Assembly: GCA_029937205.1 (NCBI GenBank)
Contig: JAPYQV010000245.1
Location: 1 to 5,225, forward strand
Direction: 5' to 3'
Length of the DNA stretch: 5,225 nucleotides
Origin: Alphaproteobacteria bacterium
GTDB taxonomy: Bacteria > Pseudomonadota > Alphaproteobacteria > UBA828
Below the pieces are notes generated by a model. The model was not told the origin of the DNA, did no database searches, and saw only the letters and a list, made by a program, of their open reading frames with translations. Below, piece after piece: positions 1 to 5,225 of the stretch (its first letter is position 1; every line of letters starts with the position of its first letter). The translations under genes were made by a program, and so were the position numbers.

Positions 1-49
1 TGACGATGATGTAGGGAACGCGTGTGGCTTCTTCCCAGAGCATAGATTT
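1..49 (-). CDS. Sulfatase-like fragment in a different frame at the left edge
   Basis: Read on the minus strand from position 49 to the edge, this frame gives KSMLWEEATRVPYIIV. I recognise the LWEEATRVP-plus-hydrophobic pattern as a conserved segment of arylsulfatase-family (alkaline-phosphatase fold) enzymes, which normally continues into a Pro-Gly motif. The dehydrogenase frame over the same bases gives RSHTRSLHHR, which does not fit its family. The best reading is that the dehydrogenase sequence ends between about positions 33 and 49 and a sulfatase gene body begins. Only about 16 residues are visible, so the assignment rests on one motif. It could be a real rearrangement, an assembly chimera, or chance. 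Confidence 0.45.
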
Positions 50-566
50 CATCCGCCCCCGCCTTGTGCAGGGCGTAAAGCGTCGGCGCATACATTTCCT
101 TGCCGTCGCGTGGCGGCGCGCAGCCGATAATATGTTCGACGCCGGCCACTCGCGCCACGCCGACACTCATGCTTGCCGCCGCCACCAGGGGGTATTTCCC
201 GCCCGGGATATAACAGCCGACATTGGTCACCGGAATTTGCTTCTGCCCAAGTATAATTCCAGGCTCGGTTTCACACTCGAAATTTGTCAATGTATCGAGT
301 TGGCGCTTGGCGAACTCTGAAATTTGCCGGTGGCAGAATTCGAAATCTTCCTTGAAGGTTTCGGGCAAGGACGCTTCCGCCGCGGCAATTTGATCCTCGG
401 AGACACGAAACGTGCCGCCCTGCCATTTATCCAGATCCGTCGCATAGCGGGTTACCGCATCATCGCCATTCTCTTTGATATCGGCCAACATGCGGCGCGC
501 GGTTTCCTCGACCGCGCTCATATCTTGCGCTTTCTGGGGCGGGGCTTTCTTGATGTATTCGGCCAT
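1..566 (-). CDS. Histidinol dehydrogenase family protein (HpsN-like), N-terminal part, cut by window edge
   Basis: This is the N-terminal part of a NAD-dependent, zinc-dependent alcohol/aldehyde dehydrogenase of the HisD superfamily, cytoplasmic. The frame is open from the ATG at 566 to the left edge. It shows the family core: NVGCYIPGGKYPLVAAA at about residues 110-126, then MSVGVARVAGV, then a CAPP segment and AGADEIYALG at about 169-178. The start MAEYIKKAPP, the ENGDDAVTRYA segment and the CYIPGGKYP form (rather than LYVPGG plus a Pro/Ser-rich stretch) resemble catabolic members such as sulfopropanediol dehydrogenase HpsN more than biosynthetic HisD. The zinc and catalytic residues lie in the missing C-terminal half (the family is about 430 residues), so the substrate cannot be settled. 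No clear ribosome binding site precedes the ATG. The gene follows the SDR gene by 29 bases on the same strand, suggesting one transcript. After residue 178 the expected Gly-x-Gln-Ala sequence is absent; see the sulfatase-like fragment. Confidence 0.82.
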   Translation of the reverse strand, partial: MAEYIKKAPPQKAQDMSAVEETARRMLADIKENGDDAVTRYATDLDKWQGGTFRVSEDQIAAAEASLPETFKEDFEFCHRQISEFAKRQLDTLTNFECETEPGIILGQKQIPVTNVGCYIPGGKYPLVAAASMSVGVARVAGVEHIIGCAPPRDGKEMYAPTLYALHKAGADEIYALGRSHTRSLHHR

Positions 567-595
567 GTTTCGTTTTTAAACTCTGCTGTTCGGGG

Positions 596-1450
596 TTAGG
601 TGAATGAATCGATATTGGCGCGCGCGAATTTCTCGAAACTGCGCGGCGGACGACCGACAACCCGGTCGACCACATCGGTGACCGGCGCGCCGAAACCGTC
701 CATAAACATCTGGTCAATCTCGATCAGCGCATCTGCCAGCATGGCCGGCAATCCGGCATCGACCAAGGCCTTGTGTCCAGCCTCCAAAGATACTGATTCA
801 AAGCGCACGGTCTTGTTGAGGACGCGGGACAGTATTTCCGCGCAATCGCCGTAGCTATAGGCGCGCGGCCCGGTAATTTCGTAGGTTTGCTCCTCATGGC
901 CGTCCTCGGTGAGCGCCGCTACGGTGACTGCGGCAACATCCACCACATCCACCAGCGCCACACGGGATTCGCCGAGGGAAGCATAAAATTTGCCTTCCTT
1001 TATGATGAAAGGCGCGAATCGGCGAAAATTTTGCATAAACGCATTGGGCCAGAGATTGGTATAGGCGAAGCCTTCGCGCTCGATACGCTGTTCGATCTCG
1101 CCATGCCAACGGCGAATCTTGGTCGGCGCGTCCGGAGCCGAGCCGATGGCCGACATTTTGACAATATGTCGGATGCCGGCGCGTTTGGCCGCCGCGACCG
1201 CGTTCAACTCCAGCGATACCATTTTCTCCGCGAAAGCACAGAGCAGCGACAGCCGCTCGATCCCGTCAAACGCCGCTGCCAGGGTCTCCGGTGCCGCGAA
1301 ATCGCCCTCGACATAGTCGAGATCCGGGCCCAATACGGATTTGGCGCGCGCGATATCCCGCGACATCACCCGGAACGGCACACCCTTTTCAAGCAATTGA
1401 CGAACCGTCTCTTGTCCCGTCGTTCCGGTCGCTCCGGTCAACAAAATCAT
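596..1450 (-). CDS. NmrA-family NAD(P)-binding atypical short-chain dehydrogenase/reductase
   Basis: This is a complete 284-residue cytoplasmic protein with an N-terminal Rossmann fold. The dinucleotide-binding glycine motif TGATGTTG is at residues 5-12, followed by RVMSRD at 27-32, where the Arg could favour NADPH. VEGDF lies at 47-51, MSAIGS at 99-104, the WHGEIE helix at 115-120 and the NLWPNAFMQNF segment at 132-142. These fit the NmrA / azoreductase-like / quinone-oxidoreductase branch, which lacks the classical Tyr-x-x-x-Lys active site. Members act as NAD(P)H sensors or as reductases, and the substrate here is unknown. I chose the ATG at 1450 rather than a start seven codons upstream because a strong GGAGG lies 5 bases before it and MILLTGATG is the usual family N-terminus. 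The gene is divergent from the anion permease and 29 bases upstream of the dehydrogenase gene, probably co-transcribed with it. Confidence 0.88.
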   Translation of the reverse strand: MILLTGATGTTGQETVRQLLEKGVPFRVMSRDIARAKSVLGPDLDYVEGDFAAPETLAAAFDGIERLSLLCAFAEKMVSLELNAVAAAKRAGIRHIVKMSAIGSAPDAPTKIRRWHGEIEQRIEREGFAYTNLWPNAFMQNFRRFAPFIIKEGKFYASLGESRVALVDVVDVAAVTVAALTEDGHEEQTYEITGPRAYSYGDCAEILSRVLNKTVRFESVSLEAGHKALVDAGLPAMLADALIEIDQMFMDGFGAPVTDVVDRVVGRPPRSFEKFARANIDSFT

Positions 1451-1675
1451 TTCACCCTCCCCGCCCCGCACGGACGCAGATACGCCGTTCAGCTATTATT
1501 GAATTTCATTGGCTCGATTGCACCGCGTTGCGCCGCTTCTGTCCAGCAGGAATGCGGTTAGGCGGCTTCCGTGTGGCTATTTTTTGCCGTTTTGCGCATC
1601 GCCGCGCGATGCGTGCCAGAGTATGATCCGAAGCGACTCCCCATTGTCCCACCATGAGTTAACCGGCGCAGCCAC
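1451..1675. promoter_or_regulatory. Divergent intergenic region between the SDR and permease genes
   Basis: This 225-base stretch separates two genes that point away from each other, so it should carry both promoters. For the SDR there is a strong Shine-Dalgarno (GGAGGG on the minus strand, about 1456-1461) and an AT-rich patch, AATTCAATAATAG, at roughly 1494-1506 that could serve as a -10 region. For the permease a TATGAT hexamer at 1622-1627 is a reasonable -10 element, but I see no good -35 at standard spacing. An inverted repeat at 1595-1613 lies just upstream of it. No convincing small gene is present. The promoter positions are guesses from motif matching. Confidence 0.4.
1595..1613. 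repeat. Perfect 8-base inverted repeat (possible operator)
   Basis: CGCATCGC at 1595-1602 is matched exactly by its reverse complement GCGATGCG at 1606-1613, around a 3-base centre. It lies 9 bases upstream of the TATGAT hexamer, where a regulator would overlap a -35 region. It is not followed by a T-run on either strand, so it does not look like an intrinsic terminator. In GC-rich DNA a repeat of this size can occur by chance. Confidence 0.35.
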
Positions 1676-3463
1676 ATGTCATTCGAGCAAATCGCTATAT
1701 TGGCCCTGATAGGCGCAATTCTAATCCTCTTTATATTGGGGCGCTGGCGTTATGACCTGATTGCCTTTACCGCGCTTCTCGTGGCGGTGGTGATCGGGCT
1801 TGTCGAGCCCATGGAGGCTTTTATCGGCTTCGGCCACCCGGCCGTCGTAACCGTGGCGGCAGTGCTTATTATCAGCCGCGCGCTTTCGAATTCGGGGCTC
1901 ATCGATCTCCTGGCCAAGGGCCTCGACCCGGCGGCAGAGCGTGGCCAATCGCTTCATATCGGTTTCATTGGCACAATCTCGGCACTGCTCTCGGCTTTTA
2001 TCAACAATGTCGGCGCGCTCGCACTACTCATGCCGGTGGCGCTGAAATCCGCCGCCAAGGTAAAGCGGACGCCCGGCTTCATTCTCATGCCGCTCGCCTT
2101 TGCCTCGATCCTCGGCGGCACCATTACCTTGATCGGCACACCGCCCAACATCATCATTGCAAACTACCGTGCCAGCACCAGCGGCGAGCCCTTTTCGATG
2201 TTCGACTTTACCCCGGTCGGCGCCGTGGTAACGCTGGCCGGCTTAGTGTTCGTCGCCTTTCTCGGCTGGCGCCTTATTCCGGCGGCGCGGCGCGCCAAGC
2301 AAGGCGATGATTCACTGTTTGAAATTGAGGCCTATGTCACCGAGCTGCGTGTGCCGGAAGGGTCTCCGCTGCTCGGCAAGGGCCGGCGCCAAATCGAGAG
2401 CGAGTTCGAAAAACATGAAATCGAATTTGTCGGCCTGAGTCGCGCCGATCAGCGTATTCACAGCGCGACCTGGCGCGGCCGCATATCGGCCGACGATATT
2501 CTCGTCCTGGAAACGGCGCCCGAGGGCATCGACAAGGTGGTAAGCACTTTCGGCCTGGAGCTGGTCGGCTCCGGCGCCGAAGTGAGCGACGACCTAAAGT
2601 CCGATGAAGTGGCCCTGGTGGAAGCTGTCGTTTCGCCCGCCGGCATGATTGAGAATAGAACAGCGCGCGGCGTCCGCCTGCGTGGCAGGTTCGGCGTCAA
2701 CCTGTTGGCCGTCTCGCGCCAGGGGCGGCCGATGAAAACGCGGCTCCATACCATGCGACTGCGCGCCGGCGACGTTCTGCTGTTGCAAGGCCCGGTCGAT
2801 CAAATGCCGACCATCCTCGGCGATATCGGTTGCCTGCCGCTGGCCGAGCGCGGTCTCAAGATCGGCCGGCCTGAGCGCGCCTGGCTTTCCCTTGCCGTTT
2901 TTATCGGCGCCATCATATTTATGTCGCTTGGCCTCGTCTCGGCACCGATTGCACTGGGCTTGGCAGCCATGGCGATGCTGTTTCTCAATGTAGCCTCGTT
3001 GCGCGAAGCCTATGACAGCATCAACTGGCCCGTCATCATCCTATTGGGCGCGATGATCCCGATTGGCGGCGCGCTGGAAACCACCGGCGCCACCGATCTG
3101 ATCACGGAGTCCATACTCGGCATCGGCGACGGCATATCGCCAATAGTCGTGCTGACCATCTTGCTGATCGTCACCATGACGCTCTCCGACATCGTCAACA
3201 ACGCGGCGACCGCTGTCATCATGGCGCCTATTGCGTTTGGTCTGGCGGAGCGTCTTCAGGTCAATGCCGATGCCTTCCTCATGGCGGTGGCTATCGGCGC
3301 GTCCTGCGCCTTTCTCACGCCCATCGGGCATCAGAACAACACCCTCATCCTCGGCCCCGGCGGCTATCGCTTTGGCGATTATTGGCGCATGGGACTGCCG
3401 TTGGAAATTATCATCGTCGCGGTCTCGATCCCGATGATTCTCTGGATCTGGCCGCTAAGCTAA
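1676..3463 (+). CDS. SLC13/ArsB-superfamily anion permease with two RCK_C (TrkA-C) domains
   Basis: This is a complete 595-residue inner-membrane transporter, the usual length for bacterial SLC13 permeases with a regulatory insert. The N-terminal membrane half (residues 1-205) has hydrophobic helices, the hairpin motif INNVG at 109-113 and GTPPN at 154-158. A soluble centre (about 213-392) contains two TrkA-C/RCK_C-like domains: VPEGSPLLGK at 226-235 begins the first, and a second repeat covers about 310-392 with RLRAGDVLLLQG at 361-372. The C-terminal membrane half repeats the pattern with DIVNNAATAV at 505-514 and TPIGHQNNT at 548-556, followed by the GPGGYRFGDYW signature. Relatives carry sulfate, dicarboxylates or other anions, often driven by sodium or protons. 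The substrate here is not readable from sequence. The ATG at 1676 is the only reasonable start, since an in-frame TGA lies at 1655-1657, although no clear ribosome binding site is seen. The 3' end overlaps the convergent ligase gene by 9 bases. Confidence 0.92.
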   Translation: MSFEQIAILALIGAILILFILGRWRYDLIAFTALLVAVVIGLVEPMEAFIGFGHPAVVTVAAVLIISRALSNSGLIDLLAKGLDPAAERGQSLHIGFIGTISALLSAFINNVGALALLMPVALKSAAKVKRTPGFILMPLAFASILGGTITLIGTPPNIIIANYRASTSGEPFSMFDFTPVGAVVTLAGLVFVAFLGWRLIPAARRAKQGDDSLFEIEAYVTELRVPEGSPLLGKGRRQIESEFEKHEIEFVGLSRADQRIHSATWRGRISADDILVLETAPEGIDKVVSTFGLELVGSGAEVSDDLKSDEVALVEAVVSPAGMIENRTARGVRLRGRFGVNLLAVSRQGRPMKTRLHTMRLRAGDVLLLQGPVDQMPTILGDIGCLPLAERGLKIGRPERAWLSLAVFIGAIIFMSLGLVSAPIALGLAAMAMLFLNVASLREAYDSINWPVIILLGAMIPIGGALETTGATDLITESILGIGDGISPIVVLTILLIVTMTLSDIVNNAATAVIMAPIAFGLAERLQVNADAFLMAVAIGASCAFLTPIGHQNNTLILGPGGYRFGDYWRMGLPLEIIIVAVSIPMILWIWPLS

Positions 3464-4837
3464 CGCGCTCTCATCCTTGTAATCCTCGAACTTACCACCG
3501 GCGCTGCGCGGAATTTCGTCGTGGTAGCTGAAGGAAACGGCAAACGGGTGGCGAAACCGTTGCTGTAATATTTTCGTCAATTGCCCCGCCTCCGCATCAT
3601 CCAACTCCCGCGTCACGATCAATTTCATTTCCAACGCTTCCGGCCCCCGGCGCACGACCTGAAACTGGCGGATCATATCGTAGCCGGTGAGCAGGTCCTG
3701 GAAGCTGACGTAAAATTCATCGCCATTTGGCAGCCGCACCATGCTCCGCGTCCGACCCATGATGCGGCTGAGGACCGGCAAGGTGCGCCCACAGTCGCAA
3801 TGCCCCACTTCGGCATAATCGCCGATGGCATAGCGCAACAATGGCATCAGCAAATTATGCAGCGGCGTGATGACCACCTCACCCACTTCGCCGACTTGGC
3901 AGTCATTGCCATTCTCGTCGAGCACCTCGACATATACGGATTCGGATTGGATATGCAGGTTTTCACTTGTCGGACATTGCAAGGCGATATAGCCAACTTC
4001 GGCGCTGCTATAGGCGTCGATCACCGGCACATCCAGAACGCCGCGGCAGATCGTGCGCACTTCAGGGCGCAGCAGGTCGGATATGGTGTGAACTTGTACA
4101 AGATTCGGAAAGCGAACTTTGTGGCGCTCGCAATAAATGGCGATCGCCTGGATATTTCCGGGATAGGTTAAGATATAGGCGGGATCGAAGCGCTGCAGCC
4201 ATTCGACCTGGTCTTCAATCCGCGTGCCGATATTCAACAATCCGCTCGGGCCGGTGGCGAGGGCATGGGCCATCATGCCGCCCCAATTATCGATTAATTT
4301 TCCGTCCGGATAGGACGCCATATCTCCGGCCAGCGGGCGTATGCTGGCCAGCCTCAAATTCGGGTCGCGGTGCCAAAGATGATCGCGCACCGTCAGCGCA
4401 TTCCAGAATGTTTCGCTCAACTCGTTCTTCACCACCTTGATCGGCCTGCCGGTCGAACCTGAGGTAAATACTTCGCCGCGCGCGCCATGGGAGTCCGGAA
4501 CCTCTTCGCTGACAAGCGCGTCGCCCAAATCCTGAATTTCCGGCCGCGTTAGAATGGGAATGTGTCGGCGCAGGGTCTCTGGCGTGATCGTCCGCTCGAG
4601 GTCAATTCCCCACGCTTCCTGGCGCTCTCGATAATACGGCACCGTCTTAAATGCGTGGCGCAGCAACAGTTGAATCTGGCGGAATTGAAGACGCTCCAGC
4701 TCTTTTTCAGGCAGCCATTGGCTGTGTTCCAACTGATAGAGCAGCGCCATGGTGTGAGCCGCGTGGCGCGCCGGCATGGCCGGCCATTTTAAGCCGGAAA
4801 CGGCGGTGCGAAATTGCGGCGGCCGCCTATCCGCCAT
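3455..4837 (-). CDS. PaaK/CapK-like adenylate-forming enzyme (phenylacetate-CoA ligase family)
   Basis: This is a complete protein of 460 residues, close to the usual PaaK size (about 430-450). The enzyme class activates a carboxylic acid with ATP to an acyl-AMP and usually transfers it to CoA. Visible motifs are the ATP-binding loop FTSGSTGRP at 124-132, DAYSSAEVG at 274-282, LLRYAIGD at 333-340, a CDCGR segment at 347-351, GRTRSM at 361-366 in place of the usual PaaK GR-x-DDM hinge, and the C-terminal GKFEDYKD at 448-455, whose Lys may be the catalytic A10 residue. The substrate is unknown. I chose the ATG at 4837 because it overlaps the upstream gene's stop by 11 bases and has a GAAGG 8 bases before it, which fits translational coupling. 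Starts at codon 21 or 30 of this frame remain possible. The partner upstream is a diverged paralogue. Confidence 0.85.
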   Translation of the reverse strand: MADRRPPQFRTAVSGLKWPAMPARHAAHTMALLYQLEHSQWLPEKELERLQFRQIQLLLRHAFKTVPYYRERQEAWGIDLERTITPETLRRHIPILTRPEIQDLGDALVSEEVPDSHGARGEVFTSGSTGRPIKVVKNELSETFWNALTVRDHLWHRDPNLRLASIRPLAGDMASYPDGKLIDNWGGMMAHALATGPSGLLNIGTRIEDQVEWLQRFDPAYILTYPGNIQAIAIYCERHKVRFPNLVQVHTISDLLRPEVRTICRGVLDVPVIDAYSSAEVGYIALQCPTSENLHIQSESVYVEVLDENGNDCQVGEVGEVVITPLHNLLMPLLRYAIGDYAEVGHCDCGRTLPVLSRIMGRTRSMVRLPNGDEFYVSFQDLLTGYDMIRQFQVVRRGPEALEMKLIVTRELDDAEAGQLTKILQQRFRHPFAVSFSYHDEIPRSAGGKFEDYKDESALA

Positions 4838-5225
4838 CACCGCCGCCTTCGCTGTAGACATCCCGGAAATCATGGAACTTGCCGCTTTCACTGCGCCCCA
4901 ATTCATCGTGATAACTGATATTCACGCGGAAAGGATGTTTGAAGCGCGCGCGCATTTCGCCGGCAAATTCCGCCGCCTCGCTTTCCGTGAGCACGCGTGT
5001 AACGACAAACTTCACGTCGAGGCTGTCGCGTTCGCGGCGGCGAATTTGGAACTGCCGCACCATATCAAAATTGATCAGAAGGTCCTGCAGGCTGGGATAA
5101 TGCTGCTCGCCATTGGGAAGGGTGATGGTCGAGCGGGTACGGCCCATGATGCGACGGATGGTGGGCAGGCCGCGGCCACAGCCGCATTCGCCGACCTCGG
5201 CCAAATCGCCGCTATGGTAACGCAG
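4827..5225 (-). CDS. Second PaaK/CapK-like adenylate-forming enzyme, C-terminal part, cut by window edge
   Basis: Only the last 132 residues are inside the window; the start lies beyond the right edge. The visible part covers the end of the large domain and the mobile C-terminal domain: LRYHSGDLAEVG, the CGCGR segment, IMGRTRS, LPNGEQHYPSLQDLL, SYHDELGRS and the Lys-bearing GKFHDFRD. It aligns without gaps to the end of the neighbouring ligase, with about half of the residues identical (roughly 67 of 125 by manual count), so the two are old tandem duplicates. The tail SEGGGDGG is a glycine-rich extension absent from the neighbour. The stop TAG at 4827-4829 lies inside the start region of the next gene. 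The substrate is unknown, and the two enzymes may act on different acids or in successive steps. Confidence 0.85.
   Translation of the reverse strand: MRYHSGDLAEVGECGCGRGLPTIRRIMGRTRSTITLPNGEQHYPSLQDLLINFDMVRQFQIRRRERDSLDVKFVVTRVLTESEAAEFAGEMRARFKHPFRVNISYHDELGRSESGKFHDFRDVYSEGGGDGG

Noticed and set aside
567..595. Possible terminator between the SDR and dehydrogenase genes
   Set aside because: The 29-base gap has an AT-rich patch but no GC-rich stem, so co-transcription is more likely.
24..599. Two plus-strand open frames (24-320 and 324-599)
   Set aside because: They are the antisense shadow of the HisD-family gene, whose minus-strand translation follows the family consensus from 566 to about 36.
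887..1561. Long plus-strand open frame of 224 codons opposite the SDR gene
   Set aside because: It lies almost entirely antisense to the well-supported NmrA-type gene, its protein is rich in Arg and His with no recognisable domain, and the SDR has a strong ribosome binding site and complete motifs.
1654..1662. Two-codon open frame ATG-AGT-TAA just upstream of the permease
   Set aside because: Such a minimal frame is expected by chance and has no ribosome binding site. I see no leader-peptide or attenuator structure.
3581..4171. Plus-strand open frame of 196 codons opposite the PaaK-like gene
   Set aside because: It is antisense to a complete enzyme with all family motifs and shows no domain or ribosome binding site of its own.
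4838..4906. Upstream extension of the complete PaaK-like protein to an ATG at 4906
   Set aside because: These 23 codons lie inside the coding end of the upstream paralogue and add a low-complexity Ala/Ser/Met segment. The ATG at 4837 overlapping the stop is a better start.

Overview
The window looks like bacterial chromosomal DNA, moderately GC-rich (roughly 58-60% by eye) and densely packed. The protein types and codon use suggest an alphaproteobacterium, perhaps an environmental lineage assembled from a metagenome. That assignment is an inference, because there is no rRNA or other marker gene.

Layout from left to right. Positions 1-566 (minus strand) hold the N-terminal part of a histidinol-dehydrogenase-family protein. 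It resembles the catabolic, HpsN-like branch more than biosynthetic HisD. Its match to the family stops about 35-50 bases before the left edge, where another minus frame reads like a piece of a sulfatase, so the left end looks like a chimeric junction. Positions 596-1450 (minus) encode an NmrA-type NAD(P)-binding atypical SDR, 29 bases upstream of the dehydrogenase and probably in the same transcript. Positions 1451-1675 are a divergent intergenic region with a small perfect inverted repeat. Positions 1676-3463 (plus) encode a complete SLC13/ArsB-type anion permease with two central RCK_C (TrkA-C) domains. Positions 3455-4837 (minus) encode a complete phenylacetate-CoA-ligase-like (PaaK/CapK) adenylate-forming enzyme. 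Positions 4827-5225 (minus) hold the C-terminal end of a second, related PaaK-like enzyme that runs off the right edge.

The two PaaK-like genes are tandem diverged paralogues joined by an 11-base overlap, which suggests translational coupling. The permease and the nearer ligase converge, and their 3' ends overlap by 9 bases, leaving no room for a terminator between them. The SDR/dehydrogenase pair and the permease are divergent and may share a control region. A link between dehydrogenase, SDR and anion permease, for example in use of a hydroxylated organic acid or sulfonate, is plausible but unproven.

I found no tRNA, rRNA, CRISPR array, insertion sequence or phage gene. Nothing here clearly amounts to a previously undescribed system. 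The most unusual signals are the junction at the left edge and the paired PaaK-like paralogues, which share an altered A8 hinge motif.
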